Source: Pelobates cultripes (lineage: Eukaryota > Chordata > Amphibia > Anura > Pelobatidae). From it: 64,000 nt of DNA. Shown here piece after piece: positions 12,886 to 24,351 of this stretch. The notes under the pieces were generated by a model, which saw only the letters and a program-made list of their open reading frames with translations, was not told the DNA's origin and made no database searches. The position numbers were made by a program, and so were the translations under genes. The stretch is from the NCBI GenBank assembly GCA_933207985.1, contig OW240916.1:83511758-83575757 (forward strand), given 5' to 3'. How positions within the stretch are numbered: position 1 is the first letter of the stretch; every line of letters begins with the position of its first letter.

Positions 12886-13897
12886 CAGGCCCGTCGCCAG
12901 CGGGCAGGCAAACCAAGCAACTGCTTGGGGCCCCGAGCAGGCCAAGGGCCCCAAGCAAAGCCGGTGTTTCCTATAAGGCTGCAGCCGCCTGAGCGCTCTA
13001 TAGAGAGCCTCAGGCAGCTGCAGCACTCCTCGTCATCACCTCCCCTTCCTGTTGCATGACCGAGCTTCTCTTCTCTTCCTCCTGGCTGTCAGTCCGTCCG
13101 GTCGGACTGACAGGAAGTGCACACTGACTGACCGGACTGACAGCCAGGAGGAAGAGGAGCTCGGCCACGCTACAGCCAGAGAAGGGGAGGTGAGAAGAAC
13201 ATAGGGAGGGAGGGCGGGAGTAAAAAGAACGTAGGGAGGGGGAGGGGGGAGTAAAAAAAAACATAAGGGGTAAAAAAACTAAGTGGGGAGTAAAAAAAAC
13301 ATAACAGGGAGTAAAAAAAACATACGGAGGGAGTAAAAACAACATGGGGGGGAGGGGAGTAAGAAGGACACAGGGAGGGGTGGGAGGGATAGAAAAACAC
13401 AGGGAGGGAGTTAAGGACACAGGGAGGGAAGGGGAGTAAGAAGGACATAGGGGAGGGAGAGGGAGTAGTAAGAAGAACTTTATAGGGAGGAGTAAAGGAA
13501 GAACACAGGGAGAGGGGGGTGAGGAGATAGGAGAAGAAACACAGGGGAAGGGGAGGTGAGGAGAAGCAGGGAGTAGGGGAGAACACAGGAGGTGAGGAGA
13601 AAGCGGAGATAGAGGAGAACACAGGGGGTGAGGAGAATACAGGGGGGTGAGAAGAGACTTGTAGGGGAGGGTGGGGGGAGAGGAAAGACCACTAAGGGGC
13701 AGGGCAGAGCTCTAAGCAGCATTTGCACTGTAACCCTTTTTTATTTATATAAGGAGTGGGTGAATTTAAACTGTATGGCTATGCTGTGGTTCCTGTAGGC
13801 TTTGCGTGCAGGTGGGGGGATGAGGGGGGTGTTGGGGGTTGGTGGGGCCTCCATGTCCATTTTGCTTGGGGCCCCCAAATTCCTTCAAACGGCCCTG
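12886..13897 (+). mobile_element. hAT-like element with purine-rich array
   Basis: The ends are CAGGCCCGTCGCC and ...AACGGCCCTG, with an 8-bp duplication differing at one base (TTCTGACC at 12878-12885, CTCTGACC at 13898-13905). Contents: a GGGGCCCC-rich left part, an inverted repeat CTGTCAGTCCG...CGGACTGACAG (13080-13160), a donor-like GAG|GTGAGA at 13190, a purine-rich tandem array and a T/G-rich right part. No transposase is present. Confidence 0.85.
13188..13690. repeat. purine-rich GGGAGTAAGAAGGACACA array
   Basis: The units are variants of GGGAGTAAAAAGAACATAGGG and GAGGTGAGGAGAANACAGG. The strand is almost entirely purine apart from T and C in each unit. The unit resembles the donor-like GGGGAGGTGAGAAGAACATAG with which it starts, suggesting that the array grew from it. 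Confidence 0.9.
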
Positions 13898-14249
13898 CTC
13901 TGACCCATTGGTCTCAACTTCACTATTTGTCCCTTGTCAGAGTAACTCAGATCTTCCTACTTGCCCATTTTTCCTGCTTCCAACATGTAAAATTCAAGAA
14001 CTTACTGTTCACTTGCTGCCTAATATATCCCACCCCTTGATAGGTCCCATTGTAACTATGTAATCAGTGGTTTTGATGTTGTGTCTGATCAGTGTGAATG
14101 TTACATAAAGGCCAAAGCTAACCATGTTAGCCTAGTTATGCTACAAAATTAAACGTACTGAAATTTTTATTGTAAATGCTGCTTGACACTCAAGACGGAT
14201 ACTTTAATAGAAGTTTTCAAATAAATCTCCCATCCTCCTAACCTTCTAG

Positions 14250-14397
14250 TTGACTTTGACAAGAAAAGACCATTTCTGAAATATTATGAGACCATTTCGT
14301 ATGACAACAATGCCCTGCATCAGCATCATCAGCGATTAAAGCGAGCCACAAATGAAGAGGAAAGATTAATACCACTGGACCTTTTTGCATACCAAAG
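14250..14397 (+). CDS. adam10-like: ADAM10-like exon a (N-terminal prodomain)
   Basis: The exon follows a CTTCTAG acceptor and ends at CAAAG|GTACC. The frame is open throughout (about 49 codons) and ends in phase 2. The peptide contains LKYYETISYDNNALHQHHQR and then LKRAT, which aligns with the segment of human ADAM10 just after the signal peptide, including its upstream basic site (HQRAKRA in human, HQRLKRA here). It corresponds to the second coding exon of ADAM10. The exon with the start codon and signal peptide was not found between 1 and 14249 and may lie further upstream. Confidence 0.88.
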
Positions 14398-14667
14398 GTA
14401 CCTATGATACCTTTACATCTGGTATCTTTTTTTTTTTTTTATAACTGTGTAGTAATTTGTGGTAAATTGAAAGGTATATATATCAAGAAAGTACGCTGTA
14501 ATGCTTTGCAAAGTATCATACTAGATACAAAGATGTGTGTATAATTTGTTGTGACATTTTTTGCTAAATAACCACATGCCAAGTTCCAAACCCAGGCAGT
14601 TTGATGGGTATTTGAAATGTAAGAGGGTGATTTGTATGAAATATGTCTGATGTATCCAGAATTGAAC
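14398..14667. other. intron, nothing recognised
   Basis: Start of the intron after exon a. Only a poly-T run and AT-rich sequence are seen. Confidence 0.5.
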
Positions 14668-14960
14668 TTAAAGAAAAACTCCAAGCATCATAACCACAAC
14701 AGTGCACTATAGTGGTTATGGTACCTGGAGTGCCCTGGTGCCCCTCCATTGTATGTACTACTAGTCAATCCATTTAAGAATGGTTTTACTTCTTGCTTGG
14801 GGTCTACTGGTCATTACTTTGTGCCTCCACTATTTCAGACAAAGATTTCATAACCACCAGTGGTACAGGGCTTAGTTCATTGGCCAAGATAAATCAGCTG
14901 ATACTTTCTGCCAATGAGCTAGCCCTACAATGCCAATAGAAACACCTGCTTTCAGTGGCT
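14668..14960 (+). mobile_element. T2-like MITE, approximate limits
   Basis: It starts TTAAAGAAAAACTCCAAGCAT, followed by an imperfect palindrome around CATAACCACAACAGTGCACTATAGTGG (14688-14720). The right end is not clear. A probable right end of the same family (GTAGTGGTTATGGTTCCTTTAA) is at 53680-53728. Confidence 0.45.
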
Positions 14961-16203
14961 TCTTTATCATATGCAAATGATACCTATTGTTTAAAAGAGA
15001 CAAGATATCAAGCTCATAACTAAACTCTTTTTAAAAGTTCAATTGGTTTCATAAGAAAACTCTAGTATGCTTGTTCAAAATACACTTACCTACAGGGAGT
15101 AATTAACTTTTGAAATCTTGCTGACTATAATGGTGTCATCCTTGTACAATATTGAGATTGATTGGGTCCAAACAGCAGCCTATTAATGCATGCCCAGAGT
15201 CTCTTACATATTCACTATGAGAGTAATGAGACAATAGTGAGTATTGAGAGAAAAACCCACATTGTTTGTTGACTGTGAAGCTTGGCATCAATTGGGAAGA
15301 TGACTAAAGTTCACTTCTAGAACATTTTTATATTTATTTTTGCTCTTCAGAATATATGATCTAATATTCTACACTCTCAAAGAACTACATTCCAATTCAA
15401 TTCAAGATTTTATAGACTCAGAATCATCTCATCCATATGGATATCCAGCTTTTTGTTTAAACATTTAGTTACATCATTTTAATCCTTGATGTTACATGTT
15501 AACTGTCGTTACATACAACTGTCATCCTGTGTTACATACAAATGACGACTTACTTGAAAAAGGTCCTGACTTCTCTTACACTTTCTAACTTCATAAACAG
15601 AGTGGTTAGTTTACCTTATGTCCCTCAAGGCCCCCCTCTTATTTTGCTTCTATTGTATACAAAATTTGTAAAAATGTTATTGACTAGAACTCTCAGCGGA
15701 GGGACCTTGCCTGGACCTTACTTCAGTTGTCCTTATTTTTGCCTTGCAGACTACTAACACCTGTATCCCCTCCACCTCTTATTTTGAAATGTTATTCAAA
15801 ATCTTACATAGGGCTTCTTTTACCCCTTTATTACATTTTAAAGCAGTATTGTCCCCAGAATGTAAATGTGGTAAATGCAATCAAACTGAGGTGGACCTGC
15901 TTCACTGTTTATAGCACTGTTCCCGTTGTGTGCCACGTCACGGTACTTTGGCAGGAATATGCAGACTGAGCTTGCAGGAAACAGTTTTATGAAAGCTTTG
16001 CCATACTTTAAAATCTCAATCAGAGCTCACTGATTGATTGGCTTGTAAGTCAACCAATCAGAGTGCTCTGGCTGGCAAGTGTTGTCTCACAAGGCCTGTG
16101 TGGGGATATTCCAATTCAAGTCTTGTGACTCAATCTGTCAGAGCACTCTGGTTTGGCTTAGAAGACCTGTCTCCACACTCATTATTTAATTTTATGTCCC
16201 CAC
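14961..16203. other. intron, nothing recognised except a short shared motif
   Basis: No exon is seen. Near 16010-16160 two copies of the CAATCAGAGTGCTCTG-like motif occur, matching the hairpin cluster at 55440-55740, so this is probably a decayed piece of that repeat family. Confidence 0.4.
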
Positions 16204-16349
16204 TCAGTGGCCACGGTGTCTGTGCAAGGGCCCTCCCAGTAGGGGGCCTTTGTCTCTGTTCAGTTGCTTGTTTTTAATTATATCCCTTAGTGTGAGCATT
16301 TTTGCCGCCCTAGGCAAAAAAAAATATTTGCCACCCCATTTGCTCCACC

Positions 16350-17010
16350 CAATCATGCAGACTAACACACACACTGACTCAAGAAGACACACATTGACCC
16401 ATGCAAACTGACTCACACACACTAACCGATGTAGACTGATGCACACTGACCCATATACACACACTGATCTATGCAGACTCACACATATAGACACACACTG
16501 ACCCATGCAGATACACACATAAAGTCATACAGACACTTCATGACCCATACAGACACACACACTGACCCATACAGACACACAATAACCGATACAGACACAC
16601 AATCACCCATACAGACACACACAATGACCCCTACAGACAGACATTACACACAGACATACACACACACTGACCCATACAGACAGACATTACACACATAAAT
16701 ATATACAGGTGATGGAAGCGCACTCAGCCCCTTGTTGTGGAATCCGGGGTGCTCCACTTGACAGGTCCCAGTACCAGAAATGGACCAAAATGCAGGAGTA
16801 TTAAACAGGAAAAAATAATCCAGGCACTCCAACGAATTCCAAATATAGGCAATTTTTTATTGGAACAAGGAACAACATAGCAACGTTTCGACCCCTTAGG
16901 GCCTTTTTCAAGACATTACACACATGACAGACACACACACTGACTCATACAGACTGACATACACAAACATACTGACTGACAAAACAGACTAACACACATT
17001 CTCTGACACA
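16350..17010. repeat. CCATACAGACACACACACTGA array, interrupted
   Basis: The units are about 20-22 bp (ACACACTGACCCATACAGAC and variants). The array is split by a 214-bp retroposon at 16697-16910. Confidence 0.9.
16697..16910 (-). mobile_element. short retroposon inside satellite
   Basis: It is flanked by an exact 15-bp duplication AGACATTACACACAT (16682-16696 and 16911-16925). It contains CAACGTTTCGACCCC, a motif common in frog and fish interspersed repeats, and an AATTTTTTATTGG stretch. It has no coding capacity. A truncated relative starts near 61629. The orientation is uncertain. Confidence 0.75.
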
Positions 17011-18038
17011 CACCTTACCTTCATTGCTGTTTCTATCTTCATTTTGCCTGTGCCTGGTGGCCCATCACTCCCTGTCTCAGCCCCGCCCCTACTATGCTCC
17101 CGCCCACTTCAACCCAGGTACAGGAGAAGGGGCGGAAGCGACGAATTTAAGTGCCCTCATGCTGCTGTCCCCGCAATGGATGTCTGGGAGGGGGGCCTGG
17201 CTCTGAGGAGATTGCCGCCGGACTGGTGTTCTACTGGACGCTAGTCAGCAGCAATGTAAGTGCGCCCGGTAACATGGCCGACGGCATGCTCAAAATAATC
17301 AAACTTGATGGAGGGGCGGCCGCAACACAAACGATCATAAAGCCAGGCCTCCCCCTTCCCCACCCCCCCGTTAAGCAGCACCCTAGGCGGCCACCTAATT
17401 TGCTTATAGGCACCCCTTCCTTAGAGATCAACTTCAGAACCGAATTAAAAACACCCTAGAAAACCAATTGTATGTAACAAACTGTATGTAACAAACCAGT
17501 GAGGGTTCCACAATCTTTCCTCACACTACAAATTGAAACAAAATTTGAAATAAAGAGGGCAATTTAAAAACTAAGTATGTAACGAAATGTGGTGCAAATA
17601 TGTAAAAGGAGAGGAGTCTCCAACAGAATATGGCTGTTGGTTCTTCTTCCTCTGTGGAATTGCCCACTCTAGCACTTTGCACCATTTTTTGGAATACAAC
17701 ACACATTAGAGTAGCCTGACCTCTCCTTCTTGACAATTTATTTGTTTACAGGTTTTTGCTATAATCACAAGAATGCAGAGGCGTACTCAAAAATTGCAAA
17801 TTTGAATGGCAAATTTTGGACTCTTTCAACCATAGTTGCAAATTCAGATTTTTTTTTAGCTCTGTTATTTTGGCATACAATATGCAAATATACTTTTTAA
17901 ATCCTCACATTTCCAAAGTTAGTGATAAAAACAAACACTGTACTGATAATAACATAATGCCATTATGATAACCAAAGCAAAGTATTTTTAAACTAATACT
18001 TTCCTTTTTATTGATTTTTTTTTTTTTTTTTTTTACAG

Positions 18039-18157
18039 AAAATTTGAAATGATTTTAAGAAGGGATGCTGGCATTTTTGCTGATGATTTTGAGGTTGTCT
18101 CTGGTACTAGATCAGTGCCCACTGACATCTCATTTATATATAATGGTGAACTGAGAG
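18039..18157 (+). CDS. adam10-like: ADAM10-like exon b (prodomain)
   Basis: A long poly-T tract and ACAG acceptor precede the exon, and AGAG|GTAAG ends it. The first base completes the Arg codon split with the previous exon; the exon ends in phase 1. The peptide has RRDAGIFADDFEV and then ISFIYNGELRG. This aligns with the ADAM10 prodomain segment LRMKRDTSLFSDEFKV to HIYTGHIYGEEG. No stops or frameshifts are present. Confidence 0.88.
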
Positions 18158-18284
18158 GTAAGTCAAGCGTAATTACATTTGGTAGACACTTTTTCAATAG
18201 ATTGTTTAATACTAAAATGGATATTGCATGCAGAGCTGCCACTTGTTTCACCCAATGTATCTCAGAGCATTGTTAAAAGAGTTA

Positions 18285-18690
18285 CATAGTTACATAGCTA
18301 AAAATATACTTATGTTCCTCAAGTTCAGCCTTTCTCACATATGTTTTTGCTGTTGATCCAAAAGAAGGCAAAAAAACAAGTCTGAAGCACTTCAAATTTT
18401 TCAACAAACTAGGAAATAAAATCCATCTTGAACCCAAAATGGCAATTAGATGTCTCCTTGGATCAAGAAACTATTACCCCACTAATTAGAAAGTATTTAT
18501 CCAATTACTGTTTTGACATCTGTATGGACTCTGATAAAACCACTTCTTCAGGCAGAGAATTCCATATCCTTATTGCTCTTACTGTAAAAAAAACTTGTCT
18601 TTGCCTTAGACTAAATCAATCTCCTTTCTTCCAGCCTAAATGCGTGACCTCGTGCCCTATGTATAGCCCAGTTTTGCCAATTGAGTAATG
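18285..18690 (+). repeat. interspersed repeat (GTTACATAGTTACATAG type)
   Basis: This sequence starts GTTACATAGTTACATAGC and continues through TTCAGCCTTTCTCACAT. I recognise it as a high-copy amphibian interspersed repeat but cannot assign a class. No intact gene is present. Confidence 0.5.
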
Positions 18691-19313
18691 TTTTGCAGAA
18701 TGTGTTAAAACAAGAACTGCTAATTAATAAAAGCATATAGACAGGTTATCAGTTGCAAAGAAATGTTTCATAATTATCCCCTTCCTGCAATTTCTCACAA
18801 TGAATGATACATACACTTTGTTAGCGCTTATCTTGCAGAGGGGTTGAGATACGGGAAGCAGTAACATCTGTTGTCTTTGAGTGGCAACAAGTAAAAATTA
18901 AAACTTAAACTGATGAGCATACCCTTTTGGCTATTAACCCTTCTATTACCAGACAGCAAGTTTATCCAATTACTGATTTGCATTTTAGCTTTACATAGCT
19001 ATATGGATATTTGCCACAAAAGCAACTATAACCGTTCTCCCTCCTCTCCCCTGTTTACTTCATTTTGTGAGTTTCTATTTATGTAATAAAATCTCAGTAA
19101 TAAATATTCTGAGGAAAAAAAACACACAAAAATAAATACAGTAATTTTTTCTTAAAATGTAGATGTGTGCTTCTCTGTGCTCTTTAACCCCTTAAGGACC
19201 AAACTTCTGGAATAAAAGGGAATCATGACATGTCACAGGGTAGCAACAAGTACAGCCGCACCCTCCTGTAACATGCAGTCTGATTTAAAAGTTTGTAATG
19301 ATATTGTATATAC
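18691..19313. other. intron, nothing recognised
   Basis: AT-rich intron sequence without exon or repeat termini. Confidence 0.5.
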
Positions 19314-19930
19314 TTAAAGGGACACTATAGTCACCTGACCAACTTAAGCTTAATGAGGTTGTTCAGGTGAGATCTATAACTCCCTGCAGTCTTTCTCATG
19401 TAAACACTGTATTTTCTGAGAACATACAGTGTTTACATTGAAAGCTAGGAACACCTCCAGTTGCAGTCACTCAGAGTGAACCAGAGGGACTTCCGAGTTG
19501 ACTGAGGCATAATGTGCCTCCATCCGCTCAGATCTGCTGTGCACGAGCATTCTGTGATTCAGTATCTCCTCCCACTGCATGCAGACACTTAACTTTCCTC
19601 ATAGAGATTCATTGATTCAATTCATCTCTATCAGGAGATGCTGATTGGCCAGGGCTATGTTTGAATCACGCTGGCTCTGCCCCTGATCTGCCTCTTTGTT
19701 AGTCTCAGTCAATCCTATGGGGAAGCACTGTGATTGGATCAGGCTATCACATGTTAGCAGACTGCTTGTTTTTCCTAACAGCATGCAGATTTACAGCTTC
19801 TGGCTTGAATACAGTAAGATTTTTACTATATTTATGGAGGCATGAGGGGCCCAGGGGGCTAGATGGTCGTGTTAACAATATAGGGTCAGGAATACATGTA
19901 GTTGCACTGGTGACTATAGTGTCCCTTTAA
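19314..19930. mobile_element. T2-like MITE, complete
   Basis: The terminal inverted repeats are TTAAAGGGACACTATAGTCACC and its inverse at the right end (GACTATAGTGTCCCTTTAA). The TTAA ends (19314-19317 and 19927-19930) form the target duplication. It is 617 bp with an internal ATGCATCTCTAT-like palindrome region and no coding capacity. TTAA targets and TTAAAGG termini match the T2 family, related to Kolobok. Confidence 0.85.
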
Positions 19931-20072
19931 TTATTACATATTTGCTAGCTTTGTCTCTTTCTGGTGTAGTTTATAGCTTTAAGTCAATCTCTGGCAATCC
20001 AATCACACTCATCTAAAAACGTCTAATCAAGTCTAATAAACAAAGTTTTTATTCATTTATTTTTTTACACAG

Positions 20073-20222
20073 ATGAAAATGGGTCATTTTGTCACGGGTC
20101 TATCATCAATGGTCATTTTGAAGGATTTATCAGAACACAAAATGGCACTTTTTATGTAGAATATGAGAAGACTCATAGTAATGGCAAAGTAGATACATTC
20201 ATGTATCATGAATCAGACATTG
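20073..20222 (+). CDS. adam10-like: ADAM10-like exon c (prodomain)
   Basis: The acceptor is TTTTTTTACACAG and the donor ATTG|GTAAGT; the exon begins and ends in phase 1. The encoded segment DENGSFCHGS followed by GHFEGFI and GTFYVE matches the most conserved part of the ADAM10 prodomain (EEGSFSHGSVIDGRFEGFI in human). A cysteine replaces the human serine in SF(S/C)HG, giving this paralogue a prodomain cysteine at an unusual place. The exon ends in MYHESDI, matching human VIYHEDDI. Confidence 0.92.
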
Positions 20223-20639
20223 GTAAGTACGCAGTCTTTAAGTGTGTGCAACACTCATAAGCCCACACAAAAATTAAAAAAAAACAATACACAAATGCAC
20301 AAAACTACACATTTTCTTTTAAACGAATATAGCACTTAATTTAATATGTAAATATATATTGCATACAGAAATACCATTAATGCATGGTGCTTTTGTAATT
20401 GAACTTGAAAAGGGAAATATTCTTTATTAGAGTAATAGTCGTTTTTCACAATAAGACATCACATAAAAAAACAACAAAAGGAGACATATTAACAAAACAT
20501 GTCTACAGACAACGCATATAATTCTTAAATCAGCTGTGTTATAAAGAGTTTGACAATAACGTAGAACATTATTAGGACAATTTGGGTTCAGGCCACCAAT
20601 GGTTAAGCAGAGATCAGAGGGCACAATTGTAAGAGCTTA

Positions 20640-22500
20640 CTTACGTAGAACTTCTCAACCTAAGTCATGGGGTAGTTTGTAGGGGGAGTACTATATTTAA
20701 TCAATTGCCCTGTAATGCTGTATATACAGAATGCAAGTTAAAGTGTGAAGGCTATTCGATTAAGGTCCCAATCCGGTGGGGCCACCTTTTATCAAAGACT
20801 GATCTTTCACCTAATTGAAAATAAATGCTCCTTTCCATATTATATTGATATTTAAGTTGAGAGAGCACCTGAGACCAGCTAGGGACAATTTGTTGTAACC
20901 ACTGCCTTGATAGGCCTACTTTTGTGGTCATGAGTAGTTGTATTCTTAGATATCTTGTTGGCAGTGGAAATCTGAATATATTGAAATGAAACAGAGCTGT
21001 CATAAAATCAAGATCTCAGTCTTTCAGAACCAAACAGGAAATGTATTGTATTACCATAGACCACAAAGGTCTGATCAATGCACAGTCCCACCAGATATTT
21101 TTAGAACTACCCTCTGCACGACAATATCTCCAACATAACTTTGAATTGTTCGAATTCAATTTATTTAAAATATTTGGAACCGGGTGCCATTGATGCATTA
21201 TCTTATAGTGGAGTTCAACAATATTTAGACAGTGAATTGATTTTTTCATCTCTTGTATAAATTTAAAACCTATATCGGGCTGTTAATGTGTCCAATTTCT
21301 TGGTCCTAATTTTTCCAGACTCTAGGCTTAAGTTCAACCTCCTTAAGGTTTTTTATCTCATAGCAATATGCTATTGAATTAAATTTAATAAAAAAATTTA
21401 ATAAATCATACATTTTTTTACTTAATAAACTTTTCTCGCCAATTATCAGATGTGAAACCAGATAATTATTTACTCTAAGGTAATTAAAGATCTCATTTGG
21501 AGGGAGGGTTAATGACTGATGTAATTGTGGGAAAGATTTTATTGTGTTTTCCTCTAAAATATCTATTTAAGTGGGACAGATCTTAACCAATACTTCAGAT
21601 GGAGATCCCCAACATTTTCTTCAATTGTTGTATTAGGACTATATTTAGAGATTTTATCCTGAAGTTTGTTTTTTTTCTTATAGTTCATGAAATTTGAATA
21701 TAATTATTTTAAATGTGGGGATTCAATTTTTGTAACAAAGCTATTCCCAGCCTTGTAGTTTAGCCAAATAACAGCAGCAAGGTCTCGTTTATTGCATATT
21801 GATGCTTCAGTTTTATACCAGGGGTTTTCTCTAGAACTATGGTTCTGTCATCTCCGCAAGTGAAACATTCTGCTGTAATTATATTTTATGATATTAGGAA
21901 CCCCGAGACCCCCCTATTTGCTCTCTTCATTATGTGGGAAGCTGCAATTCTTGGTCTCTTTTGCCCCCAAATAAAAGTCATGAGGAGACTATGTATTTGT
22001 TTAAGTTTCCATCGTGGTATAGTTAAATGGATCATTCTCAAAAGGTATGACCACCTAGGTAGAACATAAGATTTAATTATATTAATTTCACCTAGCCAAG
22101 ATATACCTATATGTTTCCTGGTATTTAATAATTTATAACTTGTCTCTTTATAAAATATATCAAAGTTTTTATCCACTATGTCATTCATTTTTAAAGAGAA
22201 ATGGATTCCTAATTAAGTAAATCCTTGCGGGGTCCATATAAAGGGGCTTTTGGCTGATAAGTATGAGATCATATTGTATTCTAAATTAATTGGCATAATT
22301 TGAGAATTACTTATTTTACATTTTGTAATTTATAATTTGAAAATAAGCTATAGTTTCTTATCTCTATGATTAATGCCTCCAGGGATAACGCTGGCTTTGT
22401 CACAGTTAGAATTATATCGTCCACGTACATGCTAATTTTTATTTTGAGATGATCCATTTTAAAACCTTTAATTTGAAGGTCAAATCTTATTCTATTCGAC
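20640..22500 (-). mobile_element. Tx1/L1-type LINE (host copy), 3' half, minus strand
   Basis: Minus-strand frames encode the RT core MYVDDIILTVTKPALSLEAL (near 22375-22430), then ISWLGEINIIKSYVLPRWSY (near 22050-22110) and the C-terminal LCWRYCRAEGSSKNIWWDCA (near 21075-21140) that ends L1/Tx1 ORF2 proteins. Many frame breaks are present. The element is interrupted at 22500 by a second LINE and resumes at 28481. The left limit is approximate. Confidence 0.82.
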
Positions 22501-22713
22501 TTTCTATCTATAAAAAGATGTCAACTAGAAGGAATCAAGAACAAAAAATGATTTCAACTAAAGAAAAAGAGAACAAATAGAAGGGTGAAAGAAAGGAACA
22601 TAAAATAGAAAAGAGATTGTCAAAAAATTTTACACCTCAAACAGATAAATCTATAATAGAAATGTCCAAAAAAGGAAATCAGCTCCACTAATGTGGAGAA
22701 AAAAGCAGCCTAA

Positions 22714-23433
22714 ATGGAAACTCCACAAATAGAAGATCCACAGGTAACGCCAGAATTCCTTAAAAGCTGTTTGGATCAACAATCTTTAGCAATAAAACAA
22801 GAGATTACTAATAACAATGCGGAATTAAAAAGCGACATGAAGGAGATTGGTCAAAGGATTAATTTAGTTGAAGAAAAACTGGATCAAACTGAATTCATCA
22901 TTAAAAACCAACAAGAAAAGCAGGAAAAACTACAACAGAACATACAAGAATTAGAGACAAAAATTAATAATTTAGAAGATAGATTAAGGCAAAATAATCT
23001 GAGATTAAGAAATATACCAGAAAATATAACTCAAGACAAACTCAAGGATTTTTTAACATCTTTCTTCTCAGAGTTGGGGATCCAATTAGACGAGAAATAT
23101 AAATTTCTAGGAAGATGCCATAGAATTCCAAAGCAAACTAATTTGACCATGGAAACACCAAGAGACGTTATGATATGCTGCCTACTCAGGGAAGAACTAA
23201 GAAAGGCAACAAAGCAAGGAAGCAAGAAAGAGGAGTTTATGAATATCAAGGTGTTTACAGATTTATTTTATGAAACAAGGAAGAAAAGACGGCTATTCGC
23301 ACCAGTGACTGAGATTCTAAGGACAAATAATGTTAAGCATTATTGGGGTTTCCCAGCGAGACTCATTATAATACATGAAGCAAAAAACGCTGATTCTGCT
23401 AACAGTTGGTTACAGGAGATCTTTAAACAATGA
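22714..23433 (+). CDS. LINE ORF1 protein (L1/Tx1 type), 239 aa
   Basis: This is an intact frame from ATG to TGA. Residues about 20-100 form a heptad-patterned coiled coil rich in Glu, Lys and Asn (IQELETKINNLEDRLRQNNL). It is followed by the RRM-like and C-terminal region with LRLRNIPENI and RRLFAPVTEILRTNNVKHYW, as in L1 ORF1p (Transposase_22 family). Such proteins form trimers that coat LINE RNA. It is the only intact LINE frame in this copy. Confidence 0.88.
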   Translation: METPQIEDPQVTPEFLKSCLDQQSLAIKQEITNNNAELKSDMKEIGQRINLVEEKLDQTEFIIKNQQEKQEKLQQNIQELETKINNLEDRLRQNNLRLRNIPENITQDKLKDFLTSFFSELGIQLDEKYKFLGRCHRIPKQTNLTMETPRDVMICCLLREELRKATKQGSKKEEFMNIKVFTDLFYETRKKRRLFAPVTEILRTNNVKHYWGFPARLIIIHEAKNADSANSWLQEIFKQ

Positions 23434-24351
23434 TAAGGACTAAGAGGGGAGGAGAGTTAAATTATTTTTATCATAGACATAACATATTAAGTGAGAGAAT
23501 GGGATTGAATATAAAGAAGAAAGATCACAGGGTTAGATTCCAGATAAATTAACACAATTATTTTTTTCTCACTTTCAACAGGACATAATTCCTAAGTAAA
23601 GTGTTCGTTAAAAGAAGGGCTATAGGGGTTGATTCACTTTTATTTTTTATATAAAAATATTATATTTCACAATAATGGATAAAAAAGGGAAAGGAAGGGG
23701 GGGGAAGGGGGGAATTTTTTTTAAGAGATAACACAAATAAGATTATAAATATAAAAAGAAAGGGAAAAATTATTTTACATAAAGAAGTTGCCCTCAAAAG
23801 ATGAAGATAAAAGCATATATTGAAATTGTTTGAGAATAGACACATTTTAGAACACAAGGTGATGATAACAATAATAATAATGGCACAGCACAAGTAGACT
23901 TGAAAACGTCACAATATAAAATCTGACACACCACTATACACTTTAATGTTGTAATGATTTAAAATGGAGAAAATTATATATAAAAGAGATAGATTAATCC
24001 ACCTCTCATATGGAAATACAGTTGCTCTCCCTCCTGCTTCTCTTTACTTTAATGTAGGCCAACGTTTAAAATGTGTGTCCACAAGTTTTTAGGCAGATTT
24101 AAACCACCAATTAACTCCATTTGAATTTGGAGTTTTGGTTCACATACCTAGGGTGATAGGATGTGTTTTTTTATCTCCACCAAGGGGGAGTGGAGATGGA
24201 TTTTGTTATGGTTGTTGAATGCCTCATGTCTATTTTCCATGAGGCTATATGTTAATTTTTGTACATGTCATGTATACTTGAGTTTTTTTTTGTATATTGA
24301 AACTGCTGAGAGGAATAATCACTATGAATATGATGACATCCTATGGTTAAG

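Larger units (their letters stand above)
10041..14095 (-). mobile_element. Tc1-like transposon broken by two hAT insertions
   Basis: The left end ACACCGATCAGCCACAACAT and the inverted right end (minus strand ACACTGATCAGACACAACAT) form terminal inverted repeats 4 kb apart. The Tc1-like body is 10041-10558, 12841-12885 and 13898-14095; the pieces in between are hAT elements 10559-12840 and 12886-13897. Much of the transposase middle is deleted. TA precedes the left end as expected for this superfamily. Confidence 0.85.
16290..17440 (-). mobile_element. probable non-autonomous DNA element with CA-rich array
   Basis: The termini are unclear, but the content resembles the hAT elements elsewhere in the window: a GCCGCCCTAGGC-containing edge at both sides (16300, 17370), a tandem array (16350-17010) and, on the minus strand, an exon-like GC-rich part ending in GAAG|GTAAGG (17014-17018) directly beside the array. 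No transposase is seen. Confidence 0.55.

Noticed and set aside
1..14249. First coding exon (signal peptide) of the ADAM10-like gene
   Set aside because: No hydrophobic leader followed by a phase-compatible donor could be identified; it may lie upstream of the window.
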